DNA of 64,000 nucleotides from DASRDB01 sp035652815 (GTDB lineage: Bacteria; Chloroflexota; Ktedonobacteria; Ktedonobacterales; Ktedonobacteraceae). The translations under genes and the position numbers were made by a program. The number at the start of each line of letters is the position of its first letter. Positions within the stretch are counted from its first letter, which is position 1. Shown in pieces: positions 51,395 to 58,692 of this stretch. The notes beneath the pieces were generated by a model. That model ran no database searches. It saw nothing but the letters and a program-made list of their open reading frames with translations, and was not told where the DNA came from. The DNA lies in contig DASRDB010000003.1 of the NCBI GenBank assembly GCA_035652815.1, positions 186,001 through 250,000 on the forward strand. Reading direction: 5' to 3'.

Positions 51395-52255
51395 TCACAA
51401 TCTCATTTCCGTGAACGAGGTAACGGTGGCTGTAATGTTGTTTTGCAGGATGAAACCAATACCTCCAGAACCTGATGGCAGCGCATTATCCGAGACGGAC
51501 AGCATCCAGTTGGCAGGCGCGTTCTGTCCGGTTTGCCAGACGTTGGCCTGAATATTCGAGCCAACCATACGCACGCGAAAAGTATAGGACTGCCCATCTT
51601 TTGCCGAGAAAGGCACCTGCTGCAGCACCGTTATGATGCCCGCGACCTTCTTCGCAATGGTAAAATTTGTGCCATCAATAAACACTTTGTACAGGTTGTT
51701 GCCATCTGTCCAGTGTACCAGTGCGCCAATATTTGCCGACACAAAATGATTTAACGAGGCGCTGAAGTCAATTTCCACATTTGTAGCGCTGGGACCAAGA
51801 ATGGCATCGTATATACCTGCGCCGTTGGAGACCTGACCGGTGTGATTGGCGATGGAGAAGGCCTGGGCGTTGTTGGCGTCGGCGGCCCAGGTCTGTCCAT
51901 CGCTCGCCTTGCCCCACAGAGATTGGTCTGGCCGCGAAAAAGTATCCTGCGCGAGCATATTCGAGACGGTGGGCGAGGGTCTGGGCGTCGGTGACGGCAG
52001 CTTTGCTGTCGGAGAAGGGCGCGTTCCCGTTTGCGGCACAATTTGCGTGGTGGTCGTTACAGGTGTATGCCCACCACTGTTATTGGTATGCGCTACCGGC
52101 GTGGGCAGGCTCAGCGCGGTTTCCAGTTGTTTTGAGTTGAAGGCGGCCAGTAGATCAAGCAGCAGAATAAGGCCAAGCGCAAGTAAGCCAATGCGCATGG
52201 CCTGCGGCGAGATGTGTTTATTACGCGCTACATGACGAGAACTTACAAGACGCAT
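51395..52255 (-). CDS. Membrane-anchored or secreted beta-sandwich protein (module 2)
   Basis: 286 residues, paralogue of the protein at 30118. One N-terminal membrane helix (AMRIGLLALGLILLLDLLAAF), a Pro/Thr stalk (SPTAKLPSPTPRPSPTVSN), then the domain AQDTFSRPDQSLWGKASDGQTWAADANNAQAFSI ... ANIGALVHWTDGNNLYKVFIDG ... YTFRVRMVGSNIQANVWQ. Concanavalin/LamG-like fold is inferred. The PP2C gene begins one base after the stop, so the two are surely co-transcribed. Confidence 0.72.
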   Translation of the reverse strand: MRLVSSRHVARNKHISPQAMRIGLLALGLILLLDLLAAFNSKQLETALSLPTPVAHTNNSGGHTPVTTTTQIVPQTGTRPSPTAKLPSPTPRPSPTVSNMLAQDTFSRPDQSLWGKASDGQTWAADANNAQAFSIANHTGQVSNGAGIYDAILGPSATNVEIDFSASLNHFVSANIGALVHWTDGNNLYKVFIDGTNFTIAKKVAGIITVLQQVPFSAKDGQSYTFRVRMVGSNIQANVWQTGQNAPANWMLSVSDNALPSGSGGIGFILQNNITATVTSFTEMRL

Positions 52256-52264
52256 GTATACTCC

Positions 52265-52498
52265 TCACTTTTCCATGATGCCAGCATAGAGTTCGTAGAT
52301 CATTTCATCGGCGGCCTCTTCGCCAAGCTCTTTCGCCAGGCTGCTCTGATAGGCGTCGAGACGGTCCATCCGGGCGCGGATGAAAGCGTGACGAGTGCTG
52401 GCAGTGGCAAAGCCGCGCATACCATGCGAGATGGCCTCGAGTTGCAATTCGATTTCCTGGCGCAGCAGGGCAACTTCACTTTTATTGCTGGTGTTCAT
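52265..52498 (-). CDS. Small helical protein of the PP2C module 2 operon
   Basis: 77 residues from ATG 52498 (AAGGAAGGAGC upstream). Predicted all-helical: VALLRQEIELQLEAISHGMRGFATASTRHAFIRARMDRLDAYQSSLAKELGEEAADEMIYELYAGIMEK. No family recognised. The frame upstream of 52498 runs through a REP pair and is not coding. It lies between a CheY-like gene and the beta-sandwich gene. Confidence 0.65.
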   Translation of the reverse strand: MNTSNKSEVALLRQEIELQLEAISHGMRGFATASTRHAFIRARMDRLDAYQSSLAKELGEEAADEMIYELYAGIMEK

Positions 52499-52544
52499 CT
52501 CGTTTGCTCCTTCCTTTCCCGTGAGTTTGGGGGGCAGGGGGCCA

Positions 52545-52606
52545 GGGCGACCGCAAGGGTCGCCCCTACAATAAAGGGTTGGTAGGGGCGACCCTTGCGG
52601 TCGCCC
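52545..52606. repeat. Inverted REP pair (GGGCGACC family)
   Basis: Inverse copy 52545-52569 and direct copy 52582-52606, same build as 4651-4713 but with CCGCAAGG in place of CCGCCAGG at the loop. It lies between the CheY-like gene and the small helical gene, inside a probable operon. Confidence 0.88.
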
Positions 52607-52656
52607 TGGCCCCCTGGCCCCCCATCGTTCTTTCTTATACAAATTGGTGAATTGTC

Positions 52657-53025
52657 TTATACCTGTCTTCTATCTACTGCTTCAAGCAGTTTTTGTACGG
52701 TAAAGGGCTTGGTGATATACCCCCTGGCTCCGGCGAGACGGCACTTGAGGCGATCAAGCACGCCATCGCGGGCCGAGATGACAAAGATGGGGGTCCGGTC
52801 AAACTGCGGACTGGTTTTGAACAGGCGCAGCACATCAAAACCATCGATACGTGGAAGATTGATATCAAGGAAGATCAGGTCGGGGAGCTGCTCCTGCGCC
52901 TTGAGGGCCAGCAGGGCCTCTATGCCGTCCTGATAGCTGACGCATGTAATGCCGACACGTCGTAAAGCGACTTCCACGATCTTACGCACAACAAGCGAAT
53001 CATCGATGATAATGACATTGCGCAT
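52657..53025 (-). CDS. Stand-alone receiver (CheY-like) response regulator
   Basis: 122 residues, receiver domain only: IIIDDSLVVRKIVEVALR, phospho-acceptor Asp in DLIFLDINLPRIDG, Lys in GYITKPFTVQKLLEA. CAGGAGG lies 10 bases before the ATG. It heads the minus-strand operon CheY-like, small helical protein, beta-sandwich, PP2C, so it may be an input to, or target of, the phosphatase module. No output domain. Confidence 0.92.
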   Translation of the reverse strand: MRNVIIIDDSLVVRKIVEVALRRVGITCVSYQDGIEALLALKAQEQLPDLIFLDINLPRIDGFDVLRLFKTSPQFDRTPIFVISARDGVLDRLKCRLAGARGYITKPFTVQKLLEAVDRRQV

Positions 53026-53398
53026 GTCTTTGCCTCCTGGGTTAGAGAAGACGCCGGGTACCTTTATATGTAAATCCGATTGATAGGCTGGACGCGATGA
53101 ATCGCGTCCCTACATTGCGACCCCCTCTGCAAAATTCCGCGTGGCAAGCAGAGAGGGTGGTATTTGCTTGCCACGCTTCTGGTTCGCTGCTTCCCATGCA
53201 AGCCTTGCTCTGGGGTGCCTTGAGCAAGGCCTGCGCGGCGCTAACAAAGCAACTCACCTGCTAGAAGTATAGGTCGGGGGAGTTTTATGTATGTCCTTTT
53301 GGCCTTCCAGGCAGACAGAAAGACAGAACTTGACATCCTTGAAATTGCCTGATAATGTTCAAATACAGGGCAACCAATTCAGGCAAGAGGAGCAAACA
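53026..53398. other. Divergent region between CheY-like gene and HicBA
   Basis: 373 bases. It holds a REP (53090-53113), a 12-bp hairpin GCGTGGCAAGCA/TGCTTGCCACGC (53139-53176) and the HicBA promoter region. No gene seen. Confidence 0.5.
53090..53113 (-). repeat. Solo REP (GGACGCGAT family)
   Basis: Single inverse copy with intact CTAC foot. It lies in the leader of the CheY-like gene and would encode NVGTRFIAS if read on the minus strand. Confidence 0.88.
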
Positions 53399-53623
53399 AT
53401 GAAGCCAATCAAAATCATTGTAGAAAAACATACGGATGGTTATGTAGCGTATCCATTGGGTTTAAAAGGGGTTGTAGTTGGAGAAGGTGATACATATGAA
53501 GAGGCGCTTGCTGATGTAAAATCAGCTATTCGCTTCCATATTGAAACTTTTGGCCCTGATGTCTTCGATACAGATTCACCTGTTTTAGAAGCTTTTGTAG
53601 CTGAAGCAGGGGTATCTTTCTGA
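53399..53623 (+). CDS. hicB: HicB-family antitoxin
   Basis: 74 residues from ATG 53399 (AGAGGAGC upstream). The fold-defining text is KIIVEKHTDGYVAYPLGLKGVVVGEGDTYEEALADVKSAIRFHIETFG, the partial RNase H-like HicB domain. There is no C-terminal DNA-binding domain, so autoregulation may be weak. The hicA ATG overlaps its TGA (TGATG). The locus is AT-richer than its neighbours, consistent with transfer. Antitoxin-first order is the reverse of the common hicA-hicB order. Confidence 0.8.
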   Translation: MKPIKIIVEKHTDGYVAYPLGLKGVVVGEGDTYEEALADVKSAIRFHIETFGPDVFDTDSPVLEAFVAEAGVSF

Positions 53624-53862
53624 TGCCACATTTTCCTGTTGATGCACCTAAAATGAAAGTCATCAAGGCTTTTGAGCTGCTTGGATTTTCTTTGATAAGA
53701 GAGCGCGAACATATTGCTATGATCCGCGAAAATGCAGACGGTACAAGCACACCATTAACGCTCCCCAATCATAGTAAAATTAAGGGTTCCACATTGAGAA
53801 CGATCTGTACGCAGGCGGGCATATCAAGGGAAGAGTTTTTAAAAGCTTATCAAAAAGTTTAA
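53623..53862 (+). CDS. hicA: HicA-family toxin (mRNA interferase)
   Basis: 79 residues with a double-stranded-RNA-binding-like fold: VIKAFELLGFSLIREREHIAMIRENADGTSTPLTLPNHSKIKGSTLRTICTQAGISREEFLKAY. The His in REHI is in the position of the catalytic His of HicA. Together with the overlapping hicB it forms a type II toxin-antitoxin module; the antitoxin neutralises the RNA-cleaving toxin. Confidence 0.82.
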   Translation: MPHFPVDAPKMKVIKAFELLGFSLIREREHIAMIRENADGTSTPLTLPNHSKIKGSTLRTICTQAGISREEFLKAYQKV

Positions 53863-53906
53863 TTAAAAGATAATGCAGGTATAAGATCAGGGAGGGGGTA
53901 GCCACC

Positions 53907-54791
53907 ATGAGCAACAACACAGAAGACCAGATCACGCAGAACGTCCTGAACAGCATGGCAAACACGCCCAATCCCAGGCTGAAGGAGGTGATGGACAGCC
54001 TGGTTAAGCACCTGCATGCCTTTATTCGCGAGGTGGGGCTGACGCAGGAGGAGTGGATGCAGGGGATTATGTTCCTGACGCGAACCGGGCAGATGTGTGA
54101 TGACAGGCGGCAGGAGTTTATTTTGCTTTCGGATGTGACGGGCGTGAGCATGCTGGTTGATGCAATCAATCATCGCGTGCCGGATGGGGCGACGGAGAAT
54201 ACTATTTTTGGTCCGTTCTATCGTGAGGGCGCGCCGGAACTGCCGATGGGGGCCAGCATTAGCCTGGATGGAAAGGGCGAGCCTGCTGTCGTCATGGGAA
54301 GAGTGCTTTCGACGACGGGAGAGCCTGTTCCGAACGCGCTGCTTGACATATGGGAAGGAGGTGAAAATGGCCTGTATGAGCAGCAGGACCCTGAGCAGCC
54401 GGACATGAACCTGCGAGGCAAATTCCGCACTGATAATCAGGGACGCTATCGTTTCATAGCCATCAAGCCGGTCCCTTATCCTATACCGGACGATGGGCCG
54501 GTTGGACAATTGCTGCGTTCGCTGGCAAGACACCCATATCGCCCGGCGCATATTCACCTGCTCGTCTCGGCGGAGGGCTATGTTCCCGTGACGACACATC
54601 TTTTTGTGAAGGGAGACCCCTATCTAGACTCGGATGCAGTGTTCGGCACAAAGGATTCGCTGGTGGTTGAGTTTGTGCGCCATGAATCGGGGGAAGAGGC
54701 TACAAAGTATGGAGTCAGCGCGCCGTTTTATACGGTGGAATATGATTTTGTTTTGAAGCCTGTGAATGAACAGGTATATTTGGGGGGATAA
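53907..54791 (+). CDS. Intradiol ring-cleavage dioxygenase (catechol/hydroxyquinol type)
   Basis: 294 residues of the non-haem Fe(III) intradiol family, which opens catechols between the two hydroxyls. The N-terminal helical dimerisation domain (about 1-100) is followed by the beta-sandwich. Iron ligands: Tyr in GLYEQQD, Tyr in QGRYRFI and the His pair in RPAHIHLLV. GPFYREGAPELPMG is typical of catechol and hydroxyquinol 1,2-dioxygenases. AGGGAGGGGG upstream of the ATG. Downstream lie a CoA ligase and an amidohydrolase, so an aromatic degradation role fits. Confidence 0.9.
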   Translation: MSNNTEDQITQNVLNSMANTPNPRLKEVMDSLVKHLHAFIREVGLTQEEWMQGIMFLTRTGQMCDDRRQEFILLSDVTGVSMLVDAINHRVPDGATENTIFGPFYREGAPELPMGASISLDGKGEPAVVMGRVLSTTGEPVPNALLDIWEGGENGLYEQQDPEQPDMNLRGKFRTDNQGRYRFIAIKPVPYPIPDDGPVGQLLRSLARHPYRPAHIHLLVSAEGYVPVTTHLFVKGDPYLDSDAVFGTKDSLVVEFVRHESGEEATKYGVSAPFYTVEYDFVLKPVNEQVYLGG

Positions 54792-54877
54792 AAGTCACAA
54801 CAATTGCCCGTTTGAAAAGAAAATGGGGGATATATCGTTTACACGAGTAGGATAGTAGACTACAAGGAGGTAGACGT

Positions 54878-55567
54878 ATGTCCCCGCACTTTCTATATCG
54901 CGCAAGTGGCATGGCGCTGCTGGTGGGCAGCATTTCAGGGCTGCTCTGGACGCTTGTAAGCGCCTTTATCGTCCCTCTGGTAACTCCTGACCCGTATGGT
55001 AGTCAGATTTTTCTGATCGCCAGCTTGCTTCTCCTGATCGCGGCAATTCTTATTTCTCCCGGACTCGTTGGTCTCTATGTTTCTCAGTACGCTCGGGTTG
55101 GATGGTTGGGGTTCGCGGGTTTCGTCCTCTTGTTTATAGGAACGCTTTTGCTGGGTGTTGGCTTTGGCTTCATCTCGACTGCCGTTCTGCCCTGGATTAC
55201 GACGCATGCTTCAGAGTTGCTGGTTGGTTCGCTGCCACCGCTGCTGTATTTCTTTGCGGTGGCTGGCGCGCTGCTGATAGTTCTGGGCGCTATTGCGCTC
55301 GGTATAGCGATGATACTGGCGAAAAATAGGCCGTTGCGGCCTGCACTCGCGCTGGTTCTTGCCGGGGTCGCGGGCCTGCTCGGACTGTTGCCCTTGCCGA
55401 TATCGAAAAATGTTCCGGCAATCCTCAGTGCTGTGTTGCTTTTTGTCGGATTGGGCTGGTCGGGGTATATCTTGTGGAAAGAAGCTGATCCTGTGGTAGA
55501 AACAATGGCGGCGGATGTGGTGGAAGCAGCGCCGCAGCCAGTGGAGGTGGAAGCGCCGGAATCATGA
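54878..55567 (+). CDS. Multi-pass membrane protein, unknown
   Basis: 229 residues with about six hydrophobic segments (ALLVGSISGLLWTLVSAFIVPLV ... PAILSAVLLFVGLGWSGYILW) and an acidic tail. Excellent ribosome site AAGGAGG. No family recognised. An in-frame neighbour of the dioxygenase but without an evident link. Confidence 0.6.
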   Translation: MSPHFLYRASGMALLVGSISGLLWTLVSAFIVPLVTPDPYGSQIFLIASLLLLIAAILISPGLVGLYVSQYARVGWLGFAGFVLLFIGTLLLGVGFGFISTAVLPWITTHASELLVGSLPPLLYFFAVAGALLIVLGAIALGIAMILAKNRPLRPALALVLAGVAGLLGLLPLPISKNVPAILSAVLLFVGLGWSGYILWKEADPVVETMAADVVEAAPQPVEVEAPES

Positions 55568-55583
55568 ACACTCACCAAAGAAT

Positions 55584-55666
55584 GTAGGGACGCGATTGAT
55601 CGCGTCCACCTCGGCGCATTGGCACGCGCAAAAGGCGGGGGTGGACGCGATCAATCGCGTCCCTAC
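55584..55666. repeat. Inverted REP pair (GGACGCGAT family)
   Basis: Direct copy 55584-55607 and inverse copy 55643-55666, 35 bases apart, between the membrane protein and the acyl-CoA ligase gene (both plus strand). Confidence 0.92.
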
Positions 55667-55745
55667 ATTTTACATACGCATCCCCTGCCTGTGATATGAT
55701 TAACAGGATAATAGCAGAACTATTACAGGCCAGGAGCATAGAGAT

Positions 55746-57368
55746 ATGGTACAGAGACCTGTTTCACCCTCAGGCGATTCTCCTCGTCTTCGGACCGACC
55801 TGTTTCGTCCGGCGCTTCAGTATCCTGTTCACCCGTATGCCGAAATGCTCAGGTTTACGGCTGAGCGCTATCCTGAGCAGGAGGCCGTTCTCTTTCAGGA
55901 TGTGAATCTGACGTATCGCGAACTGAACGCGCTCGTTAATGCTTTTGCTTCTGCGCTGCTCGAACTGGGTATAGGCAAGGGCGAACGAGTGTGTCTATTC
56001 ATGACCAACCGGCCAGAGTATTTGATTAGCTGGTTCGCGATTACGCGCATCGGAGCGGTGGCCTGCCCGATGAATCCTTCTTATAAAGAGCGCGAAGTGG
56101 CGTATCAACTTGCAAATAGTGAAGCGGTTGCGCTTGTTGTGCAGGCAAACTTATTGCCACTGGTAGAGGCAGTGCGTGATGAGACTCCGGAGCTGAAACA
56201 TATTCTTGTGGTTGGCTCGAATCAGCGGGATTATTATTCTTTCAGCGATTTGATACATACACATTCCCCGACAGCGCCTGCAGGGATTGAGCCGCAATGG
56301 GATGACCTGGTTGCGCTTCCTTATAGTAGTGGAACGACGGGTTTGCCTAAAGGGGTGATGCTCAGCCACAAAAACCTGGTTTATAACGCTTACCAGTCGG
56401 TGGCGACGGCACGCATCACCTTTCAGGATAGGCTGCTGGTCTTTGTACCGCTCTATCATATTTATGGCATCATGCTGATGGGGCTGGCGGCGATGACCGG
56501 AGCGACGATTGTGCTGATGGAGCGCTTTGATCCTGAAACATGTCTGCGCTTAATTCAGGAACAGCGCATCACCATCCTGTACTCCGTTCCGCAGGTGCTG
56601 GCCGTTCTGAATGATTGGCCGCAGTTACACGATTATGATTTGCATACGGTGCGCTTTACACAGTGCGGCGCGGCTCCAGTCCCGCCACCGCTTGCAAGGC
56701 GCTTCGAGGAACTGACGCATATACCCGTTATGACTTCGTATGGGTTGACTGAAGCTTCACCGGGAACGCACTCGAATCCGGTGTATAATCCAAAGCTGAT
56801 GAAGGTGGAGACTATCGGCCTGCCTATTCATGACACCAGGCAGAAGATTGTTGATATCGAGACAGGGCAGATTGAACTGGGCGCAGGTGAAGAGGGGGAA
56901 TTGATCGTGCAGGGGCCGCAGGTGATGCAGGGCTACTGGAAAGCGCCCGAGGCGACCGCTGAAGCGCTGCGCAATGGCTGGCTCCATACGGGAGATATCG
57001 GCTGGCGCGACGAAGAGGGATACGTGACGATTACCGACCGCAAGAAGGAACTTATCAAGTACAAGGGCTTCAGCGTGGCACCGGCACAACTGGAGGCGCT
57101 GCTGTTGGAACATCCAGCCGTTGCCGATGTGGCGGTGATTGCCAAACCGAGCGAGGAGGCGGGCGAGGTGCCAAAGGCGTTTGTGGTTCTGCGGCAGGGC
57201 TATGAGCAGACATCGCCGGATGAACTCCTGACCTGGGTTAATGGGAAAATTGCCACGTACAAAAATGTGCGCGAGATCGAATTTACGGATAGCATTCCGC
57301 GCAATCCTTCTGGCAAAATTCTGCGCCGTATTCTTAAAGAACAGGAACGGCGCAGGCTGGGGTTATAA
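55746..57368 (+). CDS. AMP-forming acyl-CoA synthetase/ligase
   Basis: 540 residues of the ANL superfamily, which activates a carboxylate as acyl-AMP and then thioesterifies it with CoA. Motifs: YSSGTTGLPKGVMLSHKN (P-loop-like), YGLTEASPGTHSN, WLHTGDIGWRDEEGYV and NPSGKILRRILKEQ with the catalytic Lys. Closest in feel to 4-coumarate:CoA ligase and long-chain/aryl-CoA synthetases. GGAGC upstream of the ATG. The amidohydrolase gene follows 22 bases later. Confidence 0.9.
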   Translation: MVQRPVSPSGDSPRLRTDLFRPALQYPVHPYAEMLRFTAERYPEQEAVLFQDVNLTYRELNALVNAFASALLELGIGKGERVCLFMTNRPEYLISWFAITRIGAVACPMNPSYKEREVAYQLANSEAVALVVQANLLPLVEAVRDETPELKHILVVGSNQRDYYSFSDLIHTHSPTAPAGIEPQWDDLVALPYSSGTTGLPKGVMLSHKNLVYNAYQSVATARITFQDRLLVFVPLYHIYGIMLMGLAAMTGATIVLMERFDPETCLRLIQEQRITILYSVPQVLAVLNDWPQLHDYDLHTVRFTQCGAAPVPPPLARRFEELTHIPVMTSYGLTEASPGTHSNPVYNPKLMKVETIGLPIHDTRQKIVDIETGQIELGAGEEGELIVQGPQVMQGYWKAPEATAEALRNGWLHTGDIGWRDEEGYVTITDRKKELIKYKGFSVAPAQLEALLLEHPAVADVAVIAKPSEEAGEVPKAFVVLRQGYEQTSPDELLTWVNGKIATYKNVREIEFTDSIPRNPSGKILRRILKEQERRRLGL

Positions 57369-57390
57369 AAAGAACAGGAGACACCCATAG

Positions 57391-58266
57391 ATGGATATTC
57401 AGAACCTGGTAGCGATTGATGTGCATACGCATGCCGAGGTGTCGAGCCGCATTCCTGATGATCCACAGTGGCAGGCGATACTGGAGGCGTCGGGGCGCTA
57501 TTTCAAGGACGAGGGGCCGAGACCGACCCTTCCTGAGATTGCGGCCTACTATCGAGAGCGAAAGATGGCTGCCGTGATTTTTCCCGTCGATACAGAGTCA
57601 ACGACGGGTATCACACGAGTGCCGAATGAGGAAGTGGCTGAAGTTGCCGCCGAGAATGCTGACGTGTTGATTCCGTTCGCCAGCATTGATCCAGCGAAAG
57701 GCAAGATGGGAGCGAGGGAGGCGCGGCGGCTAATCGAGCAGTACGGCGTGCGCGGCTTCAAGTTTCATCCCTCGTTGCAGGAATTCTATCCGAATGATCG
57801 CAGCGCGTATGTGATCTACGAGGTAATCCAGGAGGCGCGCCTACCCGTCGTCTTCCATACCGGGCATTCGGGCATTGGAACGGGCATGCGCGGAGGCGGA
57901 GGTGTGCGGCTGAAATACTCGAACCCGATGTACCTGGATGACGTGGCGGTCGATTTTCCCGATATGCCAATTATCATGGCGCATCCCTCGTTTCCCTGGC
58001 AGGATGAGGCGCTTTCGGTCTGCCTGCACAAGCCGCAAGTGTATATCGATCTCTCGGGCTGGTCGCCGAAGTATTTCCCGCCGCAACTGATTCAATACGC
58101 CAATACACTTTTGAAACATAAAATGCTGTTCGGCAGCGACTATCCCCTGATTACGCCTGATCGCTGGATGGCGGATTTTGAGAAAATTCCAATTCGACCG
58201 GAGGTGCGCCCTCTGATTTTGAAGGAGAACGCGGTTAAGTTGTTGGAATTGGATAAAACGAGATAG
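57391..58266 (+). CDS. Amidohydrolase-2 family protein
   Basis: 291 residues of a TIM-barrel metal hydrolase. The metal site begins with DVHTHAEVSSR (HxH) and continues with FHTGHSGIG, MAHPSFPWQDEAL and FGSDYPLI, the terminal Asp motif. The family includes gamma-resorcylate and other decarboxylases and lactone hydrolases used in aromatic catabolism. With the dioxygenase and CoA ligase nearby, action on an aromatic acid is plausible. AGGAG upstream of the ATG. Confidence 0.85.
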   Translation: MDIQNLVAIDVHTHAEVSSRIPDDPQWQAILEASGRYFKDEGPRPTLPEIAAYYRERKMAAVIFPVDTESTTGITRVPNEEVAEVAAENADVLIPFASIDPAKGKMGAREARRLIEQYGVRGFKFHPSLQEFYPNDRSAYVIYEVIQEARLPVVFHTGHSGIGTGMRGGGGVRLKYSNPMYLDDVAVDFPDMPIIMAHPSFPWQDEALSVCLHKPQVYIDLSGWSPKYFPPQLIQYANTLLKHKMLFGSDYPLITPDRWMADFEKIPIRPEVRPLILKENAVKLLELDKTR

Positions 58267-58281
58267 GACGGTATTGTAATT

Positions 58282-58355
58282 GTAGGGACGCGATTCATCG
58301 CGTCCTGCCTCTCGTGCGCCTTCACAGAGCAGGACGCGATGAATCGCGTCCCTAC
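58282..58355. repeat. Inverted REP pair (GGACGCGAT family)
   Basis: Direct copy 58282-58305 and inverse copy 58332-58355. It fills the gap between the convergent amidohydrolase and small membrane protein genes. Confidence 0.92.
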
Positions 58356-58370
58356 AAACCCCGATCATTT

Positions 58371-58664
58371 TTACGGCTTCACCATCGCATCGTGGGCATC
58401 CTGCGGCAGGAGGGCAGGGCGTCTTCTTGATGCAATATAGCCGCCCAGGGCCATGATAATGCCGAAGACGAGCATCAAGAGGCCCCACCAGAGGTTGATG
58501 TTGATGTGGTCGCTGCGGCTGTAATCAGCGTTGCCGAATAAGCCGTAGAGTACGAGTATCAGGCCAATCAGGCCGATGGTGGCACCGATAATCAGGCCAA
58601 TGGACAATTTATGCGACTCGCCTGAACTTTGCAGGCCTTGAATATCGTTTTGACTCATCGTCAT
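58371..58664 (-). CDS. Small two-helix membrane protein downstream of symporter
   Basis: 97 residues with two hydrophobic segments (LSIGLIIGATIGLIGLILVLYGLFG and INLWWGLLMLVFGIIMALGGYIA) and a short polar tail. GGGAGAAT upstream of the ATG. It lies 28 bases downstream of the sodium:solute symporter gene on the same strand, like a small accessory subunit, but a function is not known. Confidence 0.6.
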   Translation of the reverse strand: MTMSQNDIQGLQSSGESHKLSIGLIIGATIGLIGLILVLYGLFGNADYSRSDHININLWWGLLMLVFGIIMALGGYIASRRRPALLPQDAHDAMVKP

Positions 58665-58692
58665 ATTCTCCCTTTCGTCACAACATCTATCG

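Noticed and set aside
52499..52642. Upstream extension of the 77-residue helical protein
   Set aside because: It translates the REP pair at 52545-52606; the ATG at 52498 has an excellent ribosome site.
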